NCBI GenBank assembly: GCA_907163375.1
Contig: CAJQUW010012679.1
Span: 248,001-312,000 of the forward strand
DNA from: Prostheceraeus crozeri
Taxonomy: Eukaryota; Platyhelminthes; Polycladida; Euryleptidae
DNA length: 64,000 bases
Direction: 5' to 3'
Both the position numbers and the translations under genes were made by a program. The stretch's first letter is position 1. Each line of letters starts with the position of its first letter. The notes beneath the pieces were generated by a model that was not told the DNA's origin, made no database searches, and worked only from the letters and a program-made list of their open reading frames with translations. Of this stretch, positions 22,521 through 34,855 are shown piece by piece.

Positions 22521-24041
22521 TTATATACCAGCTGCGAGAATGAATCTTGCGATTTCTCCAGCCATGTGTTCTCCCCATCTCTTAGAATAAGCAACAGTTA
22601 CATTTTGAGGTCCAGTTGAAGTCGCCACATCTTCAATCGTTTTGTTTGTATATTCAAACATCCACTTGTGGTCTTCGTCTATTATCAAAGTAGGAAAAGC
22701 TGTCATATTTTGCATAACCATATCAAAATCTATGTCCTCAAACGCCCCTAAGTTTTCTTTATGTCCATGGGAAAGTAGTGAGCCACCAAGAACACTGGCA
22801 ATTACTTCATCTTTTCTAGCGTGACTTAGATCTGTCATATCAGGAAATTCCTCTACATGTTTTTCAAATTCTATCATTCCCCTGTCAGCTGTGAATCTAA
22901 CGAAACCAAAAGGGATCATATTTCTGAGAAGGGGCGATGACACTTTGGTTGATCCCTTAGTTTCGTATTCCAATTTTTGTTTCAGAAATCGTGAATGGTC
23001 AATGAAGATCAAAGCCGCTACCTGTGTCGGATACTTTGCAGCATAGCGTGCGATCAACACACTTCCATATCCATGGCCAACGAATACTATGGGTGGATTC
23101 AAATTCGCTCTCTTTGTCAACTCATGCAGGTATTCGACATTTACGTCTGTTATTTGTTCTTTAGCTATTGCACTATTAAAGGCAGTTTCTATAGGATCAG
23201 ACCATCCAATTCCTCTACGATCGTAGACACAAGCTCGATATCCCAAGTTTGCCAGATGTTTCGGGATAAATTCAAAAGCCATCAAGGACGTCGCCATTGA
23301 ATCTTGTTCCATGAGAATAGTGCGACTTTCCAAGGGTCCCTCACAGCGAAGGTATAATGAAATGGTCTTATGATCTTCAAGTGGCACGGTTAGAAGATAG
23401 CGGTCTGGACGATATGTGTTCCAATCACGAACCAATGAAATTACTTCATAAAAGCTGCCGAATATTATTAGAAAAAATAGCATTGATCCTATCAGCAGGA
23501 AACCCGTAATAAAGGGTCGCACAAAGGGTGATAAATTGCATCCACATAGATTCCGAAACCAGATACTTCTGTGCGATGGAGGACGTAGAATAATATATTC
23601 TGCTTGGCGAACATTCCTTCGGGCTCTATTGGAAATAAAATGGCCGATACCCAACATGCAAAATGCAACCAAATAGCAAATGGCTCCAATGACATAATCT
23701 GGATTAATTGTTGGCTTCATCACTGAAAATGATGTGAATAAAATGAATAGGAATAGAAATAGGAGCCACGACAAAAACATATACACCTCCGAAAAATAGT
23801 ACCAACACCTCTGTAGGGGCCATATTGTTTCCCAAACACCAGTTCGACAGCAAGTACAGTGTAGAAGAAAATTTACACCAACTGGAAATCCAAGTAGTGT
23901 TGCATTTGCACTCGAGTAGAAAGCATGAAAAACAAATCTAGAGAGGATATTCCAGATAATGCAGAATGCAGTGAATAATGCACAAAATAATGCGACTACA
24001 TTGCGCCAATTAACCGATTTGAAGAGTTTTTTTATTCCCAT
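22521..24041 (-). CDS. Membrane-anchored alpha/beta-hydrolase-like protein, nucleophile position Gly
   Basis: A single uninterrupted 506-residue frame. The N-terminal 200 residues hold four hydrophobic segments (about 14-36, 86-106, 115-136, 176-200); the rest is an alpha/beta-hydrolase fold. Visible family features are CVYDRRGIGWSD (271-282, as in YDRPGxGxSD), the strand-turn-helix IVFVGHGYGSVLIARYAAKYP (about 318-338), LIFIDHS (344-350), the acid-strand candidate LIIDED (452-457) and the catalytic-His candidate WGEHM (489-493). The nucleophile elbow should be G-x-S-x-G; here it reads G322-H-G-Y-G326, so position 324 is Gly instead of Ser. Ser327 follows but is out of register. This may be a pseudoenzyme or a protein using another residue. 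Nearly all intronless ORFs of this size in such DNA would have decayed if unused, so it is probably expressed. Substrate unknown; no neighbour suggests one. Confidence 0.85.
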   Translation of the reverse strand: MGIKKLFKSVNWRNVVALFCALFTAFCIIWNILSRFVFHAFYSSANATLLGFPVGVNFLLHCTCCRTGVWETIWPLQRCWYYFSEVYMFLSWLLFLFLFILFTSFSVMKPTINPDYVIGAICYLVAFCMLGIGHFISNRARRNVRQAEYIILRPPSHRSIWFRNLCGCNLSPFVRPFITGFLLIGSMLFFLIIFGSFYEVISLVRDWNTYRPDRYLLTVPLEDHKTISLYLRCEGPLESRTILMEQDSMATSLMAFEFIPKHLANLGYRACVYDRRGIGWSDPIETAFNSAIAKEQITDVNVEYLHELTKRANLNPPIVFVGHGYGSVLIARYAAKYPTQVAALIFIDHSRFLKQKLEYETKGSTKVSSPLLRNMIPFGFVRFTADRGMIEFEKHVEEFPDMTDLSHARKDEVIASVLGGSLLSHGHKENLGAFEDIDFDMVMQNMTAFPTLIIDEDHKWMFEYTNKTIEDVATSTGPQNVTVAYSKRWGEHMAGEIARFILAAGI

Positions 24042-27000
24042 TGCACGAATTATGCAACTAATCTTGGAATGAAATAAATTGGAGCTTCGATTAAAAAAAA
24101 TTCAGAAGTTGATCGCAGAAGAGACATCATTGGACATGATATTGAGTGGTGAATTTGGCAGCCCAATCTGTGTTGGCTAGAAGCATCAATGCCTGAGAAT
24201 TGACTGTGCTTTGTTCTAATTTCTATTACTTATAAGTGTATCACTTTCTAAACGCCCTCTGAACAATAATTTTCTGTCTAATCTATAAATTCCAGTCAAA
24301 TTAAAATGTTTATGTTGGAAGTTTATCAGTTCGTGACAGAGGACAATAAATGGAAACGTGATCGGAATGAGCGAATGGAATAACCGCATAGCGATACTGA
24401 TACTCTTTTCACCTGGCATAAAAACAGTAACGAGTGTCGTCTGACGCGACAAGGTTTGAGTATACCGATTCAAAAAAGCATACGGTATCAGAAGAAAATT
24501 CAAACTAACATTTCAAAAATGAACAAATTGAGAAGAGCCAAAAGACGATTCAATGCAGTCAGGGCTCCTCGGTCTTGGAGAAAAGTCGTTTATGAGAGGA
24601 AGTTAAGATTGCCACTACCGCATCAATGTGAAGCAAAATATCACATTCCGCGAGAAGGGAGGAATTTTGCAAATGTCGTCATGATTAGATTAAAGTTGCA
24701 TTTGAAATCATAGAGCATGCCTAAGCATATTCTAAGGGTAGAGAAACATTTCAATATAAATTACATTTCCAATGTGATGGCAGTCTCTGATTTCGATTTT
24801 ATTGAATTTATCATTTTTGACATGTAGTGATGTGCATTTTTACTGTTTTGAAGAAATTGAGTCATGACAACAATGTAGAAGAAAAAATGATATTTCAAAA
24901 TTCTTCGAATCATTGCTTATTTTGCAGTTTGTAGAGGTAATGTGTTTTGTAATTAACTTTGATGGAAGCCAATTGTCATTAAGAGTGCATGATATTTTTT
25001 GCGCTTTTTCATGACACAAATTGCAAGTGCCCAGCAGTTAAAAGAAAGCCGAACTGAAATCATGGTTTTACAAAAAAATGAGACTGACCTTAACAATCAG
25101 AAAACCGGGACTGCTTCGGTTTTTTACATCTTCAGTTATCATGTTAAATACTATTTGATATAATGAATGGCATGATCTTTGTCACTGGATTCATGTTTAC
25201 CCACTTTTGTGAATGTCCCTTTAATTCCCTCTTTTGAGTGAATAAAGCTAAGTTCACCTAAATCTACCGTTTGTCTAAATTTTATTTTGTGTATGTACTT
25301 TAATAGGCTTTTAAAGGTGCCTTATTTTGATGTGGTTTATGTCAATCTTGAAATTTTACCTGTGAATGATTACATCTGTCCTCTGGATATAGGAGAATCA
25401 TGCATAGTGTCATCAACAACAGTGAAATTAAATAAACCGCAGATCAAATTGCCATGCAAAAGATGTGCGGCTGACAGGATCATGCAAGAATGATACATGC
25501 CATGGGAATGTGCAGGAGCTATAGTCCCCATAATCAGGTACATGTGGATGGCTGGGAATCTGGTTTGTTTCAGTATAAAGAGCATTCATAAGCAGACTTT
25601 GCATGTAGGTTGCGGCAATATGCTGGAAGGTTGACTCATTGAATCAACAAAACTTGAACATTGGAAGTCTAAGTCTACCAATCAACAAATTGAAAGAGTT
25701 GATCCTTATACATTCAAAGTAGAAGGTTTGAAATAGCAGGTTATACAAGGTCAAAGTTCATTTGAGAATGTCCGCTGAATTCTGCCGGTTGATAAAGAAC
25801 AGCAAAACATGACACGACAAAAAATACTAATTGATATAATAGGCATTGACACAATTAAGAAAAGACTTGTAATTTTGTACATATTTAGTAGGAACAAGCA
25901 AGTATGAGACAGCAATTTTCATGAAAGTTATAAAATAATACTTGTGAATTTGCTGTAGTTTTCTGCACTATCTTTATAAATGCCTTTACATTCACAGCAC
26001 TTTCATGGAGCATACTCGTATTTTGATTATTCGATGTTAAAACACACTACCGGGTATTTCAAAATGAACTCAGAAAATGTTACACTTATAGATATACTGA
26101 TAACATTCATCTCAAGCGATTCTTGCATTAGAATTTACATCAGTGTTCTCATAATAGCCTGTTCTTTTTTAATAATCAATGATGCTGTCTTACAAAAATT
26201 AAGGCAAATATGATGTACAACAAGAGGTATATACGCTTCTTACGTTTTATTTTAAAAAACATACGGTAGTTGTTATGAAATTCACTTAGTTCCATAATTA
26301 GTTATAAATTCATCAAATATTTTGAAGCTGAAAGTGAGAGCTGGATGATTCATTATGCATACTTATATCCACAAAATTTGTCTACAAAATTTAAATATTG
26401 CTATACTGTGTCAAAATAATCATCTTTGCCTAAAAAATGTTATAAAAAGCAAAAAATGCATGCATATATGTGGGCATTTTTAAATATCCAAATATTCGAT
26501 TGATATTAAAGCATAACGCATTTTAGTATAAACTTTCGTCATTAAAATTAGCAATGACATTGTCTCGTTGACAGATGTGCTAAATGCACCTTAAGAAGGA
26601 AGTTTCCACAAACATAACACATGCAATGAAAATTTGAATTTGTCCAGTTGTCTCACAGTTTAATTTTATAATTTGAACCGTACATCATGGCTCTAAGTGA
26701 AACCTGAAAATCAATTGTTGATATTAACTATATTGCAATTTGCATTAATAAACATGTTTGCCATGCTGGGTGCCATGCCCGGATTATCCCTTCTTAAACA
26801 AACAATGTCAATGAGAAAGATGCCTACTTGTAGGCATTTTTGATATGGATCTTTCTCGAAGTTCCACAGAGATCCTAATTCTTTTCTAGAGCAAACTAAT
26901 GATTCCTACAGATTGTCCTTGCGCTCCTTTATGGTCTAGCAATAAGAATTCCATCTCAGCCATCTAGAATCACCAATTTATTCAACGCTTACCTTCACAA

Positions 27001-27736
27001 TTAGTATTTTTGCTATAAATCATCATTTGTAAGAATAGGGAACAAGGTGGATTACATATCTGCATATTGAGCTCTCGAGTATTATTCAAAAGAATTTCAA
27101 AAGATCTTGAAATTTGATATTTTGCTTGCGGAGAAAATGACATTTAAAAACTTATGATTTTACGAAATTTTGATGTCAGTTTTCAATTTGATCATGTTAA
27201 AAAGAAGATAGTAGATTATTATAGATAGAAGATTACTATTAATTTGTCCACTTTTTTTATATTGTTTGGATAATTTCTGTTAGAATGTTGCTAATCCATA
27301 AAAATATTATTCAATATCTGAAGCAAGAAACTTATTTAAAGAATATATAGACTGCATGGTCAAATCATCATTAAGTCACAACAATCCAAGTTAGCGGTAA
27401 CAAAGTAAAGTACATTTTCTCATTCTTAATTGCACTGATTTCCTTTGTAATGTGGAATAAACTCCAGAATTTTTCGATGATTATGCTATGAATTAATTTT
27501 TCAAATAATTGAATAGTGTATTCAAAAATTTACCTTACTTCACCGAGATGCACAGTCAATCTGTTACATATAGTTGCTTCACTTACTAAAAAGCTATACT
27601 TAAAAGTATAATCTAATTATATTATAAATTATACGGGATCCCAGTATTCCAATTCCGATCAAGTGTGTGAACTTAATGAATGTAAAGAAAATATTCTCTC
27701 CCAGTTTTACGACTTCTTTGTATTTTAAAATAAATT
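24042..27736. other. Non-coding stretch with one weak ORF
   Basis: An 85-codon frame at 24456-24713 (plus) is basic (rich in K and R) but matches nothing I know and may be chance. It lies head-to-head with the hydrolase gene, so 24042-24455 would be a shared upstream region if both were real. The remainder is AT-rich with no gene. Confidence 0.35.
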
Positions 27737-27774
27737 ACCCGACGCGTTTCGTCTACACAGACTGTATCAAGGGT
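27737..27774 (-). ncRNA. Hammerhead-ribozyme-like motif, core degraded
   Basis: On the minus strand, stem I ACCC pairs with GGGT; stem II GTCT/AGAC has a GTGT loop; then GAAAC, a minimal stem III, and a GTC cleavage-site word. The CUGANGA box has decayed to TTGATACA, so it should not cleave. Hammerheads with minimal stem III are known from Penelope-like elements. Confidence 0.6.
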
Positions 27775-28991
27775 GACAAACTGATGCTGTACAAGTGGGT
27801 TTATATACAAATTTGTCAGCGAAAGCAGCTCATCTGTTCAGCTCATGTCTTCTGTTTATTTTTGGCATGTTCGTCGCAATTAAGCGAGATTCAGCCACCC
27901 TAGTAGTAATCGCTGTTTGCTGTCTATCGATAATTTTGTAGTCGAAATTGTTAATGGTCATCACTTTATCCCTGTGGGCTGTGATCGCATGTTCACTTAG
28001 TGCACTTTTCTTGTCTTCATACCGTAAACTTCGCTCGTGTTCTCTGTAGCGAACTTGAAATGGTCGACACGTTTGACCTATGTAATTCTGGTCACATATC
28101 TTGCAGGATAATTCATAGATGACATATTTACTTTTACAGCTATATCTCGGGCCAATGTTTGTACAAATGTTACAAGAACACATATTTATATCCGATTTTT
28201 TGAAATTCGAAGCTAATTGTTTTCCAGGTTTACTAGTAATGCGTACTGGAATATCATACTTATTTTTTATTTTATTGATTTTTCTCAAAAAACTGTCTCC
28301 AAGGAAATCAAGTGTTAAATTCACTTTGTTTTCTTTTATGTTTCTTGATTTGTTATTTCTATCTTTGGGGTGCAATCCCGTGCATATCATTTTTACTATA
28401 GCCATTGTTACTTAGTCTATTTTTCATAGCATCGTGTGATTTATCTGAAGGGTCAGAGCATCGAGCCTCAACGTATCGAAAACTATTTTTTATGAAATTA
28501 TTTTTCACATGGTTCGGCAACCAACAATCCTTGCGTAAGCTTATGTCAGAGTGGCAAGGTTTACTATACCAATTATATTGCAATTTTTCTTTTACCGAGA
28601 TGCTTATGTCTAGTAAATTCAGACAGTCAGTTTCTGGAACTTCTACATGTAAAGTAAATTGTAGATTGTCATCTATAGAATAAAAAGTATCTTGGATAGT
28701 CTGAAGTAAATTCCTATCTTTCGGAAAAGGACCCAAGATGATATCATCTATGTATCTTTTTTAAATTTTTGGACAAATATTGTGATCATCTTTTAATTTT
28801 TCTAGTGCTTTATTTTCTATACTATTCATATAAATTATTACAAACGGAGGTGCAAAATGCGTCCCCATCGGACAGTCTTTTATTTGTAGATATATTTTAT
28901 CATTATACGTTATTTCATAATTATACGAGACAAATTTTAAAAATCTATAAGATCTGTGACACTGAAGCCGTATATCTCGATTTGATTCCAA
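27737..28991 (-). mobile_element. Penelope-like element with GIY-YIG nuclease, 5'-truncated and broken
   Basis: Reading on the minus strand: an RT segment with CPMGTHFAPPF and IIYMNSIE (about 28820-28880), the RT active-site word RYIDDIILGPFPKD (about 28722-28763), then LNLLDISI and KNNFIKNSFRY (thumb region). A linker with CSCNIC leads to a GIY-YIG endonuclease: YVIYELSCKICDQNYIGQT, then RYREHERSL, SEHA, AESRLI and PKINRR (about 27840-28130). This domain order is that of endonuclease-bearing Penelope-like elements. The N-terminal part of the RT is missing and the frame is broken a few times. The last ~40 bases hold a hammerhead-like motif. Confidence 0.92.
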
Positions 28992-29017
28992 TGTTGCTTA
29001 GCAAAGTAATTGCTTAA

Positions 29018-30688
29018 CTAACGAAACCAAAACCTTTATTCCTAATCATTTTTGAGTAATGGGCCTAAATTTCGGCTTCCTCATCGCATTGACGATGATT
29101 TTCTTCCACCCAGCGGAACCACCCAGCGGAACCACCCAGCGGAGCCATTCTTTATTAAAGCATGATTGCATTCAAAATGACTTCTGTGTTAACAATGTCA
29201 GTCTCCTAATCACGAGTCTAGGCTCAGATTCCACAAATTCTCAGGTTTTTTTTAGAAATCTAAGTTTAAAGACGAGTGGCTTCGCTGTGAAACTGGAGGA
29301 ACCAATTTCTTAGTCTTGCTAATAGGCACATGAATTCAATTTTATTTTTGCCACTGCATGATCGAGTTACACTGGTCACAAAAATGTGCTTCATTTTTCA
29401 CGGCAATGCTTTTGATTGGAATCCACGTTTTGTTTGGCCGCAATCTGATTGTGAAGCTAGCGGAACCTTTTTGAATCTTAAGAAGTTCTCAGACTGCTAA
29501 AATCTAAAATTTCCGTTTAATAACTGTATTGTTATGAGAAGTGAAGCATTTATTTGTGATCAGCGCAACAATTTGCGAGACCGAGAAATTGGTTCCGCAG
29601 GGTGGATCCACTAACTTCACACATGTAACCCTATCTCGATCCCGGTCAAAATTCATCGGGATCCCGAGTCTTGATGAGTAGTTGTATGAAGCACATTATG
29701 ATGGATTTACAGATACTGAAATAAATATGCTAAAAATCCAAAGCAAGATTTGATTTAAAGATATATAAAAAGAAGAAGATTAAATTCAGATTGCTACGAA
29801 GTTCGTCTGGATCAGCTGTCAACAAATTAATCAAATGAATGTTTACGTTATAGCCATAGCTTTGATAGTTTATAGTTTTTGTTTCACAGACTGTTGAATT
29901 TTTTGCTTCATTAATTTAGGCATTACACAGTGTATGTCGTTTAGTTTTAAACAAAGTTTGTCCATCGAAATATTATTCTAGAAATGTGACGCAGGACAGT
30001 CGTAGCTTTGCTAAAAAAAGTAAAATCAAAGGCTAAATCAGATTGGCCTTTACAGAGAAATTTAAGAGAAGTGATTTAACTTGATAAGCATGAATAGAGT
30101 AAATAATTCTATTCGTTGTTGTATTACAAAACCATAACAGCAGATTATCCATTCGATTACTGTCGAAATTATTTATTTAAATAGCAAGGAACAGTATGAT
30201 GTATTGCTTCTGCACAATTATTATGTTGAAAAGGTAGTAGAGCCACCATCAAGGGTAATAAAGGCGTTCCATACATTTGAGCGCGGATGAGGGCGTGGCT
30301 GTAACACCAAATCATGAATGGCAGAAAGTACTTGATGACATTTTGCTTCATAGCATAGAGTAAGTATATTAGGTAGTGGTAACTCCCATAGAGTAGGGAT
30401 AATATATTTACTCTATGGTAACTCCGCATTTATTAAATCCCCAATGTGTAAGCACGTTCGATTTTATTGAATGAACTCGTGGGGAATACAGGTGCTATTG
30501 TCACCAAATGTGAGATATGCAAATTTTTGCAGTTTTGCAGAAATCACAACGGAATTGAGTGATCATGACAGTAATGCAAAAGAAATGATGGTATTCTCCA
30601 CATCCTCATGGCAGCCTTGGAGAGGTACCGGTAATGTTTGTTAAATTAACAACTTGATGACCTGCTATTGTTTTCATGCTGAATATCA
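29018..30688. other. Non-coding; small CACCCAGCGGAAC repeats
   Basis: No genes. Inverted copies of GAACCAATTTCT-type words lie at about 29299-29311 and 29585-29596, so 29107-29605 may be a decayed inverted-repeat element. Around 30354-30428 the words CATAGAGTA / TACTCTATG form a short hairpin with a repeated GGTAACTCC. Confidence 0.4.
29107..29145. repeat. Three tandem copies of CACCCAGCGGAAC
   Basis: A 13-bp unit repeated three times (the last with one change). A related inverted word GGTTCCGCAGGGTGG occurs at 29592-29606. Confidence 0.85.
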
Positions 30689-30968
30689 TGTTGACGAAAG
30701 GGAAAATAAGGCGTTCGTTCTTTTCAAATGTCTGTAATTGCGACAACAATAGCCCGGTATTTATACTCCCCAGGCGGTCTCCGTAATTCTAATCAGTCTC
30801 ACATAGATGAGGATCATGACGTCACAGTTAGAGTCTCAGCAAAGTCTTGTTCCTATGACGTCACTCTTCAACAGAGTCAGATGAAATGCCCTGGAGATGA
30901 CAGATGGAGTGCTGCTACGATTGTCCACTCAAATACCAAACCAACCAACATGCATGATTAAGAGCTCA
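30689..30968 (-). repeat. 3' LTR of the young LTR retrotransposon
   Basis: Starts TGTTGACGAAAGG and ends GAGCTCA on the plus strand. Contains two perfect TGACGTCA palindromes. Confidence 0.93.
30817..30863. promoter_or_regulatory. Pair of CRE/ATF palindromes TGACGTCA in the LTR
   Basis: TGACGTCA at 30817-30824 and 30856-30863, centres 39 bp apart. The same pair is in the other LTR at 34984-34991 and 35023-35030. TGACGTCA is the established CREB/ATF site; use here is inferred. Confidence 0.6.
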
Positions 30969-33900
30969 CGTCTCCACACCTCCCCCAGGTCCCAAGACCT
31001 AACTAATAATGTACAAAATCGTCCCACCAGTTAGGACGCTCCCTATCCCTACTACTACAACGAACAGCAGTACCGGTAGTCTCATGAGGCTCAGTGTCAT
31101 CACTCTCGTCATAATCATCAGCCACGGCATCACCAATACTACAATCAGATTCATCAGAATCAACCGGCTTCCTTCCTGGAACGAATCTCAAGTGAGATAC
31201 GTGCCTGGAAATATTATCGTCATCAACTACAACAGAAACACTAGAACGAACAGACGTTACCCTGTGAGGGCCACTCCACTCACTGTCACACCTGCCATTC
31301 GAATCCCGCATGTACACGTAGTCACCAACAGCGAACGGGTTATTTTCTATTGCTTTATAGTCAGGCAAAAACTGATCAACACAGCGATTGTTTATTCTAG
31401 TTGTCTCCACGCGCAAACTATTCTCCCATGGTTTATAGCTGAGAATACTAATTCATACGGAGTAGCCTCCCTATCTCATTTTGTATTGTTAAACCAAAAC
31501 ACCGCTTCTTCAAATGACCTGCCGCCCCTCCTAGCACCTCTCTTAATTGTTCTGTGTGCTCTTTCTACAATACCGTTGCCCTGAGAGCGATACGCGCAGG
31601 AAAACTCGTGGGCCACGTGCCACTCAGACAAAAGAGTATGAATATCACGACTATGAAAAACCGCTGCATTATCACTAATAACAGATCCCGGTGGTCCAAA
31701 TTCAGTCATCACTTGTAACAAATACGAACTTATCTCTTTGGCTGACTCTCTCTGCAATTCTTGAAAATGCAAAACCCTGAGCGCGAGTCAACAATGCTAA
31801 GATACGGCAAACGGTCTACGTAAATTACATCAATCGCTAATCTGTCCCAGACAGACTTTGTTTTCATCGACCCCGATCGCCATCTAAAGCGCATCGCAGG
31901 ATCGACACGGGCGCATCTATCACATCGATTGACAACCCTTTTAACCGTTTTCTTTGAAACGTGGTTCCCAAAGCATTCTCTCGCTAACTCTATCGTTCGA
32001 TCGACACCCATATGATGCCTTTCGTGTAATTGTTTGATATCCTGAAAAGCACTGCTATCGATTGCTGAGCCTGTTACAATATTGTGCTCATGGGTCTCTG
32101 TGGAATGTAGAGAATTTTTTATCCATCTATCAGGGACTCTCGTAAGTTCATCAGCTCTATTATCAGCAGATTTGACTAACGTAACTGTAACGGACAGTTT
32201 TTCTTCTGAAACAATCTCTTTCACTGTGTCTAGCCGCCTTCGAATTAGCACCTCACTTAAGGCTCGAGTTCCTACATTGTGTGTTTTATCAATAACCGAT
32301 TTCAACCAATTATATACTGTTGCTGAGTCCGTCATTATCTTTACCTTCCGACGACCCCATTTAAGAGCCATATTTAGACCTCGGAGAACTGCGTCAAGCT
32401 CAGCTCGATTAATATGTGCAGTGTCGTGCTTAGGTCTTAGCCATGTCGCGTCTTCAATGATTTCACCTTCTACCTCTAATACAACTCCAGTGGCAAGATT
32501 GCTGGCATCAGCCCATACTACCATGTCAGTTTCCGGATTTACCAGCCACTGCCCTTGTACCGGGTCGTGCTGACTTAAACGACTGGCCACCTCCAAAACT
32601 AAATCCATGATGAAATCAGAAACTTTGTCGTCCCATTTACTTTCTTCCTTAACTGTGTGACGCTGGATAAACGCACAGGCCACTCTCAACCAACCGGCTA
32701 CTGGGTAGTGTCCAAGCCACTCGCCTAAAACTCTATGTACCTGCCGGCGGGTCAATGTTTCAGCGACAACTGGCGAAACTTTACTGTCTCGCCCCCAACG
32801 AAAATGCTTATCAACTTTTAACCCTAGAACTCGAACTTGAGAATTTTTCCCACACACTCGGGCTCCTTTGCTTGAAGTCCCCACTTCTCTAGATGTTATT
32901 TTACCTCTTCACTAGTTACTTGATCTTCAATGATGAAAAGGTCAATGTAACTCATAGTTGAATTATCTACCACTGAGTCTAGAGACAAAACTTTTTCTAC
33001 GATACAGGTCATAATTTTGGGAGCGGGTGCGAGACCGAATCCCAAGCGAGTTAATAAGTATACTTGTCCTTTCCAGCATACTGCTTGGTAAACTCACAGT
33101 GAGGGATTTACTTTTACTTGTAGCCTGTAAGTAAGCCTTACGCAGATCTAGTACTGAACAATTTTTACCGCCTCTCTGCACACAAGGGAATTGCTCCCCC
33201 GGGATGGGACTCAATTTCTTTATTTAGCTGACGGTAATCTACAACTGGTCTCACTTTTACTTCCGACCCCTTCTCCTGTCTCACAGCCATCAACGAGAGA
33301 AATTTTTGCACTTCCCCATGGCTACCCGGCTCATGCTTTATCAATATTCCTTCATCTATCCAAGACTGCACTTCTTTATCAAATCTCTCTCTATCGTTAT
33401 CTTTAACAAAATTCATTTGCGGTTTAGTCTCCATGCTAGCATGCTGACTATTCCAAGCCCAATGAACCGTCCAACTACCATCGACAAATTTAGCATGAAA
33501 GTCCTTGTCTTCAATAACATTAGTCGGCATGTCTGTTGTCATACATGTACTGTTACTTGGTGAAGTTTTAATAACACTGGCTGTCGGCAGCTTAGTAATA
33601 TTACCCAAAGTCTGCAAGTCTTTGGCAATGCTCGTAATTGGCAAATTATCAGTAACTCTAGTAGTCGGCTTATCTTTGGTAAGATTACTTGTACTTGGCA
33701 AGACAACGACACCTTTCGCTATACCTGAATTCGTGTCTCTAATAATTACCTGAGTAGCGTTTCTACGAACTATCAAGCCTTGCTTCAAAATGATATCTAA
33801 GCCTATTATCATATGTACTTTACATGGCAAATGACCTCAAACTAAGTGAGCCCACACCGAACCGATCAGTCATAACAGACTGCAACTTCACTCCGTCGCC

Positions 33901-34855
33901 ATACGTACTCATTATACTTCCATCCATCATCTCAAGGCTAAGTGGAGTAGTCTTATGACACGGTAAGAATTTTGCAGTTTGTTCACTTACAAGAGTCACG
34001 CTACAGCCGATGTCGATAAAGGCCCATCTTCTTTCTCCGTTGATATAGATATCTCGGATCAGGAATTTTCCGCGGGGGTCGCTTGATCCGGTGACGCTAC
34101 CTCCGCTGGCTCGTTTCCCTCTACTGCAATCTGCAAGAGAGGGACATTTCCGTTGAATATGCCCGCGGCCTTTGCATTTGTGGCAGATGATGTTACAGTT
34201 TCGCTTAAAGTGTCCGAAGCGGTCGCATCCATGGCATCAAACGCTCGAGTTCGTAGAACGGTTGCAGCAGCAGCAGCACCGGCATTGAAATATTGGGTGG
34301 AAACACTGGAATCGGAGCTGGAGAGCAGGCTCTCGGCACTGGATATCACCTTGTCGAGATCCATGTCTTCTCCGTGCTGCAGTCGAACGGTCTCCGCAAT
34401 TCTAGGTGGTAGTGCATCCAGCAGGAATGATGCAGCTATTTGACCCAGAAGTGTGGTGCCGTTTGTCACGACGCTAAGCAGTTGCCGATTTTGATCAGCC
34501 AAGACATCCACTGGCTCACCCGGTACCAATCGCAGCATCTTTAATTCTTGCCAGGCTTTGCATTTAGCCTTGCCGTATACTCTTCGCAGGGCAGCGGCAA
34601 TCACTTCATAGTCCTCTTTCTCCGTTGAGGTCAGCTGTTGCCATGTCGAGTATGCAGCTCCATCAAGCAACAATGGACTTATCTGTGCCATGAGTTCGTG
34701 CTTGGCCTTCTTGTCCGCTGGCTTCTCGGTTACGTCGATGGCAACCGAAAATCTGTCCAACCATCTCTCGATGTCATCAGCCGCTTGTCCCGAGAACTTC
34801 TTTACAACGTCAAGCAGTTTCAAGTTGCTCATGACGCTTTGCCGCCGTGATAGCT

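Noticed and set aside
24456-24713. Basic 85-codon ORF upstream of the hydrolase
   Set aside because: No homology recognised; kept only as a weak note in the non-coding entry.
32082-32573. 163-codon plus-strand frame
   Set aside because: Antisense shadow of the RNase H region of the LTR retrotransposon.
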